Positions 8,514 to 17,464 of a stretch of DNA of 34,748 bases are shown piece by piece. Origin of the DNA: Acidobacteriota bacterium (GTDB lineage Bacteria > Acidobacteriota > Terriglobia > Terriglobales > Acidobacteriaceae); NCBI GenBank assembly GCA_021793595.1, contig JAJYSL010000027.1:1-34748 (forward strand). Reading direction: 5' to 3'. Positions within the stretch are counted from its first letter, which is position 1; the number at the start of each line of letters is the position of its first letter. Below the pieces are notes generated by a model. The model was not told the DNA's origin. It saw only the letters and a program-made list of their open reading frames with translations, and made no database searches. The translations under genes and the position numbers were made by a program.

Positions 8514-9530
8514 ATGCAACGCTTCAACAACAGGCCAGCGATCGCAAGCAGCCAACAAGCACGAAACATGCCGACTCACGACGATCCGTCCAGTCAACTC
8601 GATCATGCCGAAGTCGTCAGCGGACGCTGGTTGGTGAAAGCCATCCTGATTGTTCTTGGGGTTTCCGGCGTCGCACTGTATCTCACCGTCTGTCTTCTCT
8701 TCTACCAAGGCCAGTGGCAGTTCACTTTTTTCCCGCCGAAAACAATTCAGCCCGGCGTTGCGACCGTCGCCGCGAACAGCGGACTTCCCATCACAGACGT
8801 TCACTTCGACACCACCGAGGAAGGTGTGGAGCGGTTGAATGGTTGGTGGATTCCCTCTCCCTCTCCCGTAGCCCCTCTTTCGCTTTTCGTGGTTCTCTTC
8901 TGCCCGAACGGCCATACGGATTTGCCAGACAACGTCGAGGCCCTGAAGGCGTTTCACGCACTCGGCGTCAGTGTGTTCGCCTTCGACTATCAGGGATTTG
9001 GCAACAGCCAGGCCGGACATCCCTCGCAAAAAAAAGCCTACGCCAATGGCGCCGCCGCACTGACCTACCTGACCGGACTCCGGCATATTCCAGCCGATCA
9101 TGTGGTGCTCTACGGCGCTCGTCTCGGTGCCGCTGTCGCCGCGCATGTCGCGCAAAGTTCGCCGAACATCGCCGGCCTCATCCTCGAAGATCCGCAGCCA
9201 TCGCTCGCAACAGAAGTCAAACGCGAGCAACACATCCATCTGCTGCCCATGTGGCTGGTCTTTCAGGATCGATTTGATATCTCCGGCATTGTTCCCTCGC
9301 TGAAGATGCCGAAGCTCATTCTGTCCACCGCTGCCATGCATCCGTATGCCTCCGGCACCGCCCAGGTATTTCACGATGCCACCGCGCCAAAGCAGCAAGC
9401 GGCCATCGCAGAATCGTCCAATCAGCCGCTATATGCGCTTTCAGAATGGCGCTCCGTCGTCGGCAATTTTCTCCACTCCCTCGCCAACCAGCTTTCCCAA
9501 CAAGCCGTTTCGCCCCGTACCTTAAAATAG
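8514..9530 (+). CDS. Membrane-anchored alpha/beta-hydrolase fold protein lacking the nucleophile
   Basis: An N-terminal membrane helix (LVKAILIVLGVSGVALYLTV) is followed by an alpha/beta-hydrolase core with the oxyanion-side strand and turn VFAFDYQGFGNSQAG. At the nucleophile elbow, where family members have G-x-S-x-G, this protein has YGARLGAA, so Ser is replaced by Arg. I also see no convincing catalytic Asp or His near the C-terminus (LILSTAAMHPY and NQPLYALSEW occupy those places). It is therefore probably non-catalytic or uses another chemistry. The start is uncertain: ATG 8415, GTG 8493, ATG 8514 and ATG 8568 are all in frame; I took 8514 as a compromise. No domain evidence depends on that choice. 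Confidence 0.75.
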   Translation: MQRFNNRPAIASSQQARNMPTHDDPSSQLDHAEVVSGRWLVKAILIVLGVSGVALYLTVCLLFYQGQWQFTFFPPKTIQPGVATVAANSGLPITDVHFDTTEEGVERLNGWWIPSPSPVAPLSLFVVLFCPNGHTDLPDNVEALKAFHALGVSVFAFDYQGFGNSQAGHPSQKKAYANGAAALTYLTGLRHIPADHVVLYGARLGAAVAAHVAQSSPNIAGLILEDPQPSLATEVKREQHIHLLPMWLVFQDRFDISGIVPSLKMPKLILSTAAMHPYASGTAQVFHDATAPKQQAAIAESSNQPLYALSEWRSVVGNFLHSLANQLSQQAVSPRTLK

Positions 9531-9541
9531 CTGGAGGTTAA

Positions 9542-10570
9542 ATGTTTATGCTGATCGACACAGAAGAGCAGTTGGAAGACAAATTGTCCCGGCCGTCTCC
9601 GGATGACATCACGGCCATGCAGTCACTGCAAGGCGACATCCTCGTGCTGGGTGTCGGCGGGAAAATGGGACCTAGTCTCGCGCGCCTGATGCGACGCGCC
9701 ATTACTGAAGCCGGTGTTCAGAAAAAAATCATCGCCGTCGCGCGCTTTACCGACCAGGCCCTGCCCGCCGCACTCCAGGCAGATGGAATTGAAACCATCA
9801 CAGCCGATCTTCTCGACGATGGCGCACTCGATCGCCTGCCGGATGTGCCCAACGTGATTTTTATGGCAGCAAGAAAATTCGGCACCACGGGGGCCGAGCA
9901 CCTCAGTTGGGCAATGAACACGCAACTCCCCGCACTCGTTGCCAGCCGTTATCGCAATTCGCGGATCGTCTGCTTTTCCAGCGGCAACATTTACCCGCTT
10001 CGCCCGCTGCATCTTGGCGGAGCCACCGAAGAAACACCCACCGATGCTCGTGGAGAATACGCCCAATCCGTTCTCGGCCGCGAACGCATCTTTGAGTACG
10101 GCTCGCATCGCTGGGGCACGCCCCTCACCCTGCTCCGCCTCAACTACGCTGTCGACCTTCGCTATGGCGTGCTCTCGGATATCGGCACTGCCGTGTTTCA
10201 ACGCCAGCCTCTCGACGTCCGAACGCCCGTTCTGAATGCCATCTGGCAGCGCGACGCCAATTCTGTTTGCTTTCGTACCTTCGAGTATTGCCAGTCGCCT
10301 CCGTTTGTTTTGAATCTCACTGGCCCCGAAACTCTCAGCATTCGCTGGATCGCAGAGGAGTTCGGCAAACATTTCGGATGGGAGCCCATCTTTGTCGGCG
10401 AAGAAACCTCCTCCGCCTACCTGAGCAACGCGGCGAAACAGCATCAACTCTTCGGCTATCCCACCGTCACTCCGAATCAAATGATTGCCTGGACCGCTCA
10501 CTGGATCGCAGGCGGCAAGAGAAATCTGAACAAACCCACACATTTTCAGACACGGGATGGAAAATACTAA
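9542..10570 (+). CDS. Atypical NAD(P)-dependent epimerase/dehydratase (extended SDR)
   Basis: The 342-residue protein carries a Rossmann motif VLGVGGKMGPSLARL (about residues 37-51) and the SDR serine strand IVCFSSGNIYPL. The active-site Tyr region reads GEYAQSVLGRERIF, so the Lys of the usual YxxxK is Val. That loss is unexpected for a normal epimerase and suggests altered chemistry or a family-specific variant. ATG 9542 has a GGAGG SD. The stop overlaps the start of the next gene (TAATG at 10568-10572), so the two are translationally coupled. It is the first gene of the sugar-catabolism operon; the substrate is probably a sugar or sugar acid, by context only. Confidence 0.8.
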   Translation: MFMLIDTEEQLEDKLSRPSPDDITAMQSLQGDILVLGVGGKMGPSLARLMRRAITEAGVQKKIIAVARFTDQALPAALQADGIETITADLLDDGALDRLPDVPNVIFMAARKFGTTGAEHLSWAMNTQLPALVASRYRNSRIVCFSSGNIYPLRPLHLGGATEETPTDARGEYAQSVLGRERIFEYGSHRWGTPLTLLRLNYAVDLRYGVLSDIGTAVFQRQPLDVRTPVLNAIWQRDANSVCFRTFEYCQSPPFVLNLTGPETLSIRWIAEEFGKHFGWEPIFVGEETSSAYLSNAAKQHQLFGYPTVTPNQMIAWTAHWIAGGKRNLNKPTHFQTRDGKY

Positions 10571-11577
10571 TGACTCTTCGAGAAAAGTTCAAAAGCGGCC
10601 TTGTCATTCCTGCTCACCCGCTCGCTTTGACCAGCGCGCGCAAGCTCGATGAGCGCCGTCAGCGCGCGCTCACCCGATACTATCGAGCCGCGGACGCCGG
10701 TGGCGTCGCGGTTGGTGTACACACCACCCAATTCGCCATTCGTAATGTCGGACTGCTGCAACCAGTCCTCGAACTGGCAGCGGAAGAAGTTCGTGGCTCC
10801 GCCATGGTAAAAATCGCCGGTGTCTGCGGTCCCGTAGCCGCAGCCGTTGCCGAGGCCGAACTAGCCCGCTCGCTGGGTTATGACGCTGCGTTGCTCAGTA
10901 TGGGCGGTCTGCAATCTCTGACCCTTGAAGAGCAGCTCGATCGCGCTAAAACCATCGCTTCCATTCTGCCCATCGTCGGTTTCTATCTCCAACCACTCGC
11001 CGGCGGACAGATCTTCCCCTATCGCTTCTGGCGCAAATTTGTCGAGATAGAAAATATCATCGCCATCAAAATGGCGCCATTCAATCGCTATCAAACTATC
11101 GATGTGATTCGTGCCGTGCTCGACGCCGGCCGCGAAAACGACATCGCTCTGTATACCGGCAACGACGACAACATCCTGATCGATCTGCTCACAGATTTTC
11201 ACTTCGGAGGCAACAGCGCTCGCATCGTCGGCGGTCTGCTCGGTCACTGGGCGGTATGGACCAAGACAGCGGGCTTGCATCTCGAACTCGCAAAAAAGTC
11301 GCGCGGCCCCATCCCCGCCGGTCATCTCACGCTGGCCCAACAAATCACCGATGCGAATGCCGCCTTCTTTGACGCAGCCAACACCTTCGCCGGCTGCATC
11401 GCCGGCATTCACGAGGTGCTGCGCCGTCAAGGTCTGTTCGAAGGCATCTGGTGCCTCGATCCCAATGAAGGCCTGTCCCCTGGCCAGAGCGAAGAAATCG
11501 ATCGCGTCTATCGTGCGTATCCGCATTTGAATGACGATGCATTTGTCGCGCAACATCTCGACCAGTGGCTGCGATAA
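10570..11577 (+). CDS. Dihydrodipicolinate synthase/N-acetylneuraminate lyase family aldolase
   Basis: The 335-residue protein fits the DapA/NanA class I aldolase barrel. The Schiff-base Lys is probably in NIIAIKMAPFNRY, and the active-site Tyr in VGFYLQPLAGGQ; a Thr-Thr pair is in VGVHTTQF. It is longer and more divergent than true DapA (~292 aa), so lysine biosynthesis is unlikely. Members of this superfamily cleave sialic acids or 2-keto-3-deoxy sugar acids. I set the start at ATG 10570, overlapping the upstream stop, because the longer open frame from 10267 runs inside the SDR gene. Neighbouring oxidoreductase, epimerase and NagA genes support a carbohydrate role. Confidence 0.85.
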   Translation: MTLREKFKSGLVIPAHPLALTSARKLDERRQRALTRYYRAADAGGVAVGVHTTQFAIRNVGLLQPVLELAAEEVRGSAMVKIAGVCGPVAAAVAEAELARSLGYDAALLSMGGLQSLTLEEQLDRAKTIASILPIVGFYLQPLAGGQIFPYRFWRKFVEIENIIAIKMAPFNRYQTIDVIRAVLDAGRENDIALYTGNDDNILIDLLTDFHFGGNSARIVGGLLGHWAVWTKTAGLHLELAKKSRGPIPAGHLTLAQQITDANAAFFDAANTFAGCIAGIHEVLRRQGLFEGIWCLDPNEGLSPGQSEEIDRVYRAYPHLNDDAFVAQHLDQWLR

Positions 11578-11607
11578 CATCTCCGGCAGTTCCGAAAGGA
11601 AACCGCG

Positions 11608-12633
11608 TTGCGAGTAGGAATCATCGGCACCGGCGCCATGTCGCACAAGCACGCGCAAGCCTATCGAAATATCGGCTATGAGCTGACCGTCTGCACCAAC
11701 ACCACTGCGGCAAAAGGTCTCGCCTTCGCCGCAGCCACCGGGGCGGAGTTCGTCTCGAGCTATGAAGAGCTCATCCGTCATCCCCGCGTCGATGTCGTCG
11801 ATATCTGCACTCTACCGGGTTTCCGCCTGCCCGCTGTCGAACGAAGCGCAAAATCGAAGAAGCATGTCATCGTCGAAAAGCCCATCGCCACCGATATCGA
11901 GACAGCACGCAAGATGCTGGACGCCGCACGCAGAGCAGGCATCCATCTCGGTGTCGTCAGCCAGCACCGATTCGACGATTCCTCCAGGTTCTTGAAGCAG
12001 GCCCTCGTTGAGGGACGTCTTGGAAAAATCATTCAGGCCGATGCATACGTCAAGTGGTATCGCTCTGCGGAATACTACAGCCGCCCCATCAAAGGCAGTT
12101 GGGCGGGCGAAGGCGGCGGGGCGCTCATCAATCAGGCGATCCATCAGCTCGACGTGCTTTTGTATTTGATCGGCCCGCTCCATCGTGTCTCGGCCACATG
12201 GCAGCTGGGCGCAGCGCACAACATCGAATCGGAAGATGTGGTCAACGCCCTGCTCATCTATGCCAACGGCGTCACTGGAGTGCTGCAGGCTTCCACCGCG
12301 TTTTGGCCTGGATATCCTGAGCGAATCGAGATTCACGGAACCAAAGGCTCAGCCGTCGTCACCGGAGATAAGTTGACACGCTGGGATGTGCAGAATGACA
12401 CCGGCGATGCAGCGCCCATCGATCACGCAATGGCCTCCGGCGCCTCCGATCCCATGGCGATTTCTACGCTGACACTTGAGCGCCAGTTCCTCGACTTCGG
12501 CGACGCCTGCGCCACCGGACGGCCCCCGCTGGTTTCCGCGGTCGACGGCTATCGCGCTCTCGAAGCTGTCACCAGGATTTATGAATCCTGCCGGCAGGGC
12601 TGCGCGTTCGACATCGATCGCGCCGCGCCGTAA
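11608..12633 (+). CDS. Gfo/Idh/MocA family NAD(P)-dependent oxidoreductase
   Basis: The 341-residue protein starts with the dinucleotide motif VGIIGTGAMSHKHAQAY and has the signature HVIVEKPIATD (EKP at 90-92), where the Lys is catalytic in the family, and a later GGALINQAIHQLD stretch with the conserved His. The initiation codon is TTG 11608, supported by an AAGGAAA SD about 8 nt upstream; no ATG fits the conserved N-terminus. These enzymes oxidise or epimerise sugars and inositols, and some act on anhydro-sialic acids. The gene follows the aldolase after 30 bp. The exact substrate cannot be read from sequence. Confidence 0.9.
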   Translation: MRVGIIGTGAMSHKHAQAYRNIGYELTVCTNTTAAKGLAFAAATGAEFVSSYEELIRHPRVDVVDICTLPGFRLPAVERSAKSKKHVIVEKPIATDIETARKMLDAARRAGIHLGVVSQHRFDDSSRFLKQALVEGRLGKIIQADAYVKWYRSAEYYSRPIKGSWAGEGGGALINQAIHQLDVLLYLIGPLHRVSATWQLGAAHNIESEDVVNALLIYANGVTGVLQASTAFWPGYPERIEIHGTKGSAVVTGDKLTRWDVQNDTGDAAPIDHAMASGASDPMAISTLTLERQFLDFGDACATGRPPLVSAVDGYRALEAVTRIYESCRQGCAFDIDRAAP

Positions 12634-12701
12634 GCATGTCTTGCTTGCGCGCCCAGGCGAGCTTCGTGTTTCAATCATGTCGCATACTCGATATAGTACG
12701 T

Positions 12702-12711
12702 TCGAACGCAC
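12702..12711. promoter_or_regulatory. Short palindrome CGTTCGAACG upstream of the toroid gene
   Basis: This 10-bp perfect palindrome directly follows a -10-like TATAGT in the 158-bp gap between the oxidoreductase gene and the toroid gene. It could be an internal operator; the sequence is short, so chance is possible. Confidence 0.2.
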
Positions 12712-12791
12712 TGCATTACGCTGCGTCGAATGAGGGCTTTCTCACTTTCACTTCGCAACACTGCAGCCTTTTTCGTCTGGAGATACCAACG

Positions 12792-13991
12792 ATGCGTCGC
12801 GAACGATTCCGCCATCCCATCATCCAGTTGGCCCTGCTGTTTCTCATTCTCCTGTTCATCGCGTCCGGAGTCGCCCAGGCGACATCACCGTTTTGCGCCG
12901 ATGCAAACTGCACCGCGACCCGGCAGACATTCAAAAGCATCTGCGACTATATCGTCAAAGAGAAAAGCACATTCCCGACCATTTATGTCGGCGGCTATTA
13001 CATGCGGGACCTGGTCGCAGGCTACGAAATTTTCGGTGACCGCCGCTATCTCGACACTGCCATCGCCTACGGAGACTATCTGCTGTCGAAGCAAATGCCG
13101 AGCGGCTTCTGGGCCACCGGCTACGGACCCGTGTATCTTGCGGATACCGGCAGTGCGCTTGGACTGTTCATCGTCCTCTACAAGCACGTCGACGCGGGCC
13201 GCCAGAAGAAATACTTCGACGCTGTCCAGCGCTATACAAACTCACTGCGGCACGACGGCATGATCCTGCCCAGCGGCGCTTTTGGCACTGGCTGGAGGCA
13301 GATTGAGAGCGGCGTGCCGACCGACCCCATTCGCGATCAATACACACTCTCCTCCGCGCTTACCGGCGCGACAATCTTTACCTGGATGTATCGCCAGACC
13401 AGGCAGAATGAATATCGCGACATTTCCTATCGCGCTCTGAAGTGGGTATTTTCTACCATGCGCAGCGATGGCAACATTCCCTACATCCTCGCCGAGGAGG
13501 GCGCGGATTGGGCGAAGCGGGGCGATCCCAAAAATGATTATCAATTGTGGACCGATAGCACCTACGGTACCTCAGCCTACGTAGGCGAAGGCGTGATCTC
13601 CTTCGATCTCTACTGTGACAATCCAGCCTGGAAAACCTGGATAGGAAAAACCGTTAAGCCTAACATTGATTTCCTGCTGCGCACGCAGCTCCCTGACGGA
13701 ACCTGGTCGAAGCTCGGCCAAAAAAGCTGGGACCGCACTCGCAGCCCCGGCATCATCAATTACCTGACCTGGTACTACAACCATGTCGATCGCGATCCTC
13801 GCATCGTCACGGCCGTAAAGCGCTTCGATGCGTTCATCGTCGTTCCTGCCAACGGCAAATCGTATGGGCTTCTTAATGATGGCGCGGACTACGGTCCGAA
13901 AGACAAGGCCAACGCGTTCAACACAGTCACCAGCCTCACTGGACGCGCGCTGGCGGACATCATTTCGCCCGGTGTCGATGCGCAATGGTAG
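12792..13991 (+). CDS. Exported (alpha/alpha) toroid protein, probably glycan-active
   Basis: The 399-residue product has a signal peptide or N-terminal anchor (PIIQLALLFLILLFIASGVA) and then repeated helical hairpins with aromatic and Gly-rich loops such as FPTIYVGGYYMRDLVAGYEI, MPSGFWATGYGP and LPDGTWSKLGQKSWDRT. This looks like a six-hairpin toroid of the kind used by many glycoside hydrolases, lyases and epimerases. I do not recognise a specific family. ATG 12792 is preferred over the longer frame from 12636 because it gives the signal peptide and has GGAG about 9 nt upstream. It is the only exported member of the operon and may act on a polymer outside the cytoplasm. Confidence 0.7.
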   Translation: MRRERFRHPIIQLALLFLILLFIASGVAQATSPFCADANCTATRQTFKSICDYIVKEKSTFPTIYVGGYYMRDLVAGYEIFGDRRYLDTAIAYGDYLLSKQMPSGFWATGYGPVYLADTGSALGLFIVLYKHVDAGRQKKYFDAVQRYTNSLRHDGMILPSGAFGTGWRQIESGVPTDPIRDQYTLSSALTGATIFTWMYRQTRQNEYRDISYRALKWVFSTMRSDGNIPYILAEEGADWAKRGDPKNDYQLWTDSTYGTSAYVGEGVISFDLYCDNPAWKTWIGKTVKPNIDFLLRTQLPDGTWSKLGQKSWDRTRSPGIINYLTWYYNHVDRDPRIVTAVKRFDAFIVVPANGKSYGLLNDGADYGPKDKANAFNTVTSLTGRALADIISPGVDAQW

Positions 13992-14001
13992 CGGCCACGC
14001 G

Positions 14002-15180
14002 ATGAATTCCTTCACCCTGGATCGCAAGCAAATCTACGCGCAGTACAGGACTCTGCTGCTCGACAACGTCGTCCCCTTTTGGCTGCAACACGGGATCGAC
14101 TGGGAGTTTGGCGGCGTCCTTTCCTGCCTCCGCGACGATGGTTCCCTAATCGGCGGAGACAAATTTCTCTGGTCGCAAGCCCGCTCCGTGTGGACCTTTT
14201 CCGCCCTCTACAATCGCGTTGAGAAGCGTCCCGAATTCCTGGCCGCCGCGGAAAATTCCATCCGCTTTTTGCTGGAGCATGGCCGCGACAAACAGGGTCG
14301 ATGGATCTATCACGCCGATCGGCAGGGCCGCGAAATCGAAGGCCCCACCAGCATCTATACCGACTGCTTCGTCATTTACGGTTTCAGCGAATACTATCGT
14401 GCTGTTCACGATCAACAACTGATCTCAATCGCGCGCGAGACGCTGGAACGTGTTTGCCTTCGCGTGGACGAACCGGATTTTCACGAAACCGCTCCCTATC
14501 CCCTGCCGCGAGGATGGAAGAATCACGGCATCCCGATGATCCTGACGGAAACCCTCAACGAGTTCATCCTGACCACCGGAGACACTCGTCTGGAAACGCG
14601 GCTCGACAACTACGTGGCCCGCATTATGGATCACTTCGTCCGCCCCGAAAAAAAAGTACTGCTGGAATTTCTAACCACGGACGATCAGGAGCTGCCCCCA
14701 CCCGCCGGAACCTTTGTCATGCCCGGCCATGCCATCGAGTCGATGTGGTTTGTTCTGCATGTCGCCCGTCGCCGCGGAAATCAGGCGTTGATTCGCCGCG
14801 CTGCGGAAGTAATTCGCTGGCATCTCGAACTCGGCTGGGATCAGGAATGCGGCGGCATTTATTTGTCGCGCGATATCGAGGGTCACCCTCCGTACCTTCC
14901 CCATTCCGAGAAAAAGCTTTGGTGGCCGCATGTCGAAGCGCTCTATGGAACGCTGCTCGCGCACGAACTCACCGGCGAGCCGTGGTGCCTGGAATGGTAC
15001 AAGCGAGTCGCCGAATGGACCTGGTCGCACTTTCCCGCACCAAATGGTGGAGACTGGTTGCAGCGTCTCACTCGCGAGGGCAAGCCCACCAATGAGGTCA
15101 TCGCGCTGCCGGTGAAAGATCCATTCCACCTTCCGCGCGGTGCCATGCTGATCCTGCAATTGATGCAACCGGCACTATGA
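14002..15180 (+). CDS. AGE family epimerase/isomerase (N-acylglucosamine 2-epimerase-like)
   Basis: The 392-residue protein has the (alpha/alpha)6 AGE fold signatures: FWLQHGIDWEFGGVLSCL at the N-terminus, KFLWSQARSVWTFSALYN, the active-site PGHAIESMW and a later WWPHVEALYG. The His residues in the last two are the usual acid/base candidates. Family members interconvert N-acetylmannosamine and N-acetylglucosamine, or mannose and glucose. The start ATG 14002 begins at conserved sequence just after the toroid gene stop; the longer frame from 13828 lies inside that gene. There is no clear SD. With an aldolase upstream and NagA downstream, an acylated amino sugar is the most likely substrate, by inference. 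Confidence 0.9.
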   Translation: MNSFTLDRKQIYAQYRTLLLDNVVPFWLQHGIDWEFGGVLSCLRDDGSLIGGDKFLWSQARSVWTFSALYNRVEKRPEFLAAAENSIRFLLEHGRDKQGRWIYHADRQGREIEGPTSIYTDCFVIYGFSEYYRAVHDQQLISIARETLERVCLRVDEPDFHETAPYPLPRGWKNHGIPMILTETLNEFILTTGDTRLETRLDNYVARIMDHFVRPEKKVLLEFLTTDDQELPPPAGTFVMPGHAIESMWFVLHVARRRGNQALIRRAAEVIRWHLELGWDQECGGIYLSRDIEGHPPYLPHSEKKLWWPHVEALYGTLLAHELTGEPWCLEWYKRVAEWTWSHFPAPNGGDWLQRLTREGKPTNEVIALPVKDPFHLPRGAMLILQLMQPAL

Positions 15181-15187
15181 GGTCACG

Positions 15188-16351
15188 ATGAAATCACGAT
15201 CGATCACCGGACGCGATCCTGCCAGCGGCAATGTGCTCGAAGTCATCATTGAGAACGGCCGCATTCGTGCCATTATTCCCAGCCCTGTCGAAGAAGCGCC
15301 GTGGCTTTCTCCCGGCTTCATCGATCTGCAGGTGAATGGCTACCTGGGGAACGATGTAAATGCGGGCGACGTCGATCCTGACGTCATCCTTGCGTTGACG
15401 AAAAAAATGCTCGCGCTGGGAGTGACAACATTTCTTCCCACTGTGATCACTGCCCCCGAAGAAAAAATAGTTCGCGCGCTGCGGGCGATTGCCGACGCGA
15501 GACGCGCCTATGCGCTCGTCGCTCATGCAATTCCCTTCGTGCACGTGGAAGGCCCCTTTATTTCGCAGAACGACGGCCCACGCGGCGCCCACGATCGCGA
15601 GCATGTTCGTCCCGCAAATCTTGCCGAATTTGAACGTTGGCAGGCAGCATCTAGCGATCTTGTCGGCATGGTCACAGTGTCGCCTCACGATGACACCGCT
15701 CTCGCCTTCATTTCCGCGCTCGCCAACAAAGGAATCGTCGGCGCCATCGGCCACAGCCACGCAACGCCGGCCCAGATTCATGCAGCCGCTGACGCCGGCG
15801 CCACTCTCTCCACCCATCTCGGCAATGGACTCGGCAGTCCGCTCCCGCGCCATCCAAATCTGCTATGGGCGCAGCTTGCGGAAGACCGCCTCGCTGCCAC
15901 CTTCATCGCCGATGGCCACCACCTGCCCACCGATACTTTGAAATCGATGTTGCGCGCCAAAGGAATCAGCCGCAGCATTCTCGTTTCGGATGTTGTGTCC
16001 CTGGGCGGCATGCCCGTCGGCGTTTATCAGGCAGACGTCGGTGGCGCGGTGGAGGTGACCGCTGACGGCCGCGTCATCAGCGCCTCCGGCGGCGGCTTTC
16101 TTGCAGGCGCATATCGCTCATTGCCAGTCGGCATCGCGAATGCCGCCGCTATCGACGGTGTCTCCCTCGGCGGCGCGATTCAGATGGCGACAGAAAACCC
16201 GGGCCATTTCGTCGGTCGCAATGGAATCCTGCACGTTGGCGCGCCTGCCGACCTTGTTCTCTTTGATTGGTCGCCGCAACAACCCGTTGCTAGCGCGCTC
16301 GAAATACGAACTGTCTACCTCGCAGGCGAAGAGGTCGAATGTTTCAGCTAG
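15188..16351 (+). CDS. nagA: N-acetylglucosamine-6-phosphate deacetylase
   Basis: NagA removes acetate from GlcNAc-6-P. The 387-residue protein matches the E. coli-type enzyme: PGFIDLQVNGYLGNDVN (with Q-x-N in place of the H-x-H pair), HVEGPFIS with the metal-binding Glu, IGHSHATPAQI, STHLGNGLGSPL, IADGHHL and LVSDVVSLGGMPVG with the catalytic Asp. It starts 7 bp after the AGE gene, so it is in the same operon. No sugar kinase or NagB deaminase is visible nearby, so GlcNAc-6-P must be supplied and used by enzymes encoded elsewhere, or this copy acts on another N-acetyl sugar. Confidence 0.9.
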   Translation: MKSRSITGRDPASGNVLEVIIENGRIRAIIPSPVEEAPWLSPGFIDLQVNGYLGNDVNAGDVDPDVILALTKKMLALGVTTFLPTVITAPEEKIVRALRAIADARRAYALVAHAIPFVHVEGPFISQNDGPRGAHDREHVRPANLAEFERWQAASSDLVGMVTVSPHDDTALAFISALANKGIVGAIGHSHATPAQIHAAADAGATLSTHLGNGLGSPLPRHPNLLWAQLAEDRLAATFIADGHHLPTDTLKSMLRAKGISRSILVSDVVSLGGMPVGVYQADVGGAVEVTADGRVISASGGGFLAGAYRSLPVGIANAAAIDGVSLGGAIQMATENPGHFVGRNGILHVGAPADLVLFDWSPQQPVASALEIRTVYLAGEEVECFS

Positions 16352-16400
16352 AAACCGATAGCTTGCTGCTCTCACACGGTTGAACTGGGAATAGAAATTC

Positions 16401-17453
16401 ATGCACTTTTCCACGTCTGTTTTGGTGTTTGCCATTGCCTGCGCCATTGTCTCCGGCATCATGAATGGCATCTTTACGCTGCCCATGCGATACCTTGGGC
16501 AATGGCAGTGGGAAAATGTCTGGGCGATCGTAATGCTGGTCCCCTGCGTCTTGCTGCCCACCGCCATCGTGCTGTTCAGCGTGCCGGGATCGATGCAAAT
16601 CCTGAATGCGTCCCCGCCGCACGCAATGCTATTCGCATGCCTTTTCGGTTTTGCATGGGGCTTCGGGGCCATCATGTTCGGCCAGGGAGTGGCCGCCATC
16701 GGCATTTCCATGGGCAACACGCTGGCCCTTGCGATTAGCGCATCCTTCGGCTCGGTTCTTCCCATTCTGGTGCTGGCCCCGGAGCGACTGTTTCGCGTGC
16801 AGGGTCTGGCCATCATGGCCGGCACGGTGATCGGCATTGCCGGCATCGCCTGTTTTGGCTATGCCGGCTTTCGCAGGGAGAAGAGTCAGCAAGGCAATAC
16901 CCAACAAGTTCGCGGCAATATGGTGGGTCACGCCCGCCCCTTCGCAGTCGGCCTCTTGCTGTGCATCGGTTCCGGTCTGCTCTCCGCTGTTTTCAATATC
17001 GGGTACAGCCTTGGCCAGCCCATTCGCGAAACGGCAGTTCGCATGGGGCACAACGCCTTCGCAGGAACCAATTTGATCTGGCTGCTCATGCTTACCTGCG
17101 GGTCCATACCCAGCCTCGTCTTCTGCGGATATTTGATGGCGAAAAACGGCACCTGGCGACGATATCTGACTCCGGGCTCCGCCCGTCTCTACATGTTGAC
17201 CGTCGGCATGGGGTTGGTCTGGGGCGGGCACACCTATCTGTATGGATTTGCCTCGCCCAAACTTGGCAAGCTGGGCCCATCGATTGGGTGGCCGCTCACT
17301 TTGATGGCCGGCTTGATTACAGTGAATGCCTGGGGCTTCCTTGCCGGCGAATGGGAGTTAACCCGCCTGCGCGATCGTCAATGGATGGGTCTGGGCTTGA
17401 TTATCACCCTGGTGGCCATTGCCGTCCTCGGCTGGTCCAGTACACTCGGCTAA
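16401..17453 (+). CDS. RhaT-like sugar/proton symporter (10-TM DMT-type)
   Basis: The 350-residue protein has about ten hydrophobic helices and resembles the L-rhamnose-proton symporter RhaT: early SGIMNGIFTLPMRYLGQWQW, then FGFAWGFGAIMFGQGVAAIG and ALAISASFGSVLPILVL, and in the second half GMGLVWGGHTYLYGFASPKL. It lies 49 bp after nagA and ends the operon, so it is probably the inner-membrane importer for the sugar degraded by the upstream enzymes. No rhamnose isomerase, kinase or aldolase is in the window, so I do not assign the rhaT symbol or rhamnose as the substrate. Its stop is only 12 bp from the convergent SDR gene. Confidence 0.85.
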   Translation: MHFSTSVLVFAIACAIVSGIMNGIFTLPMRYLGQWQWENVWAIVMLVPCVLLPTAIVLFSVPGSMQILNASPPHAMLFACLFGFAWGFGAIMFGQGVAAIGISMGNTLALAISASFGSVLPILVLAPERLFRVQGLAIMAGTVIGIAGIACFGYAGFRREKSQQGNTQQVRGNMVGHARPFAVGLLLCIGSGLLSAVFNIGYSLGQPIRETAVRMGHNAFAGTNLIWLLMLTCGSIPSLVFCGYLMAKNGTWRRYLTPGSARLYMLTVGMGLVWGGHTYLYGFASPKLGKLGPSIGWPLTLMAGLITVNAWGFLAGEWELTRLRDRQWMGLGLIITLVAIAVLGWSSTLG

Positions 17454-17464
17454 CGCCGAAAGCT

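Noticed and set aside
10267..10569. Upstream extension of the aldolase reading frame
   Set aside because: It lies wholly inside the SDR gene; the ATG at 10570 fits the conserved N-terminus and overlaps the SDR stop codon.
16118..16846. 242-codon minus-strand frame over nagA and the RhaT-like gene
   Set aside because: Both plus-strand genes have clear family motifs; the antisense frame is a by-product of high G+C codon use.
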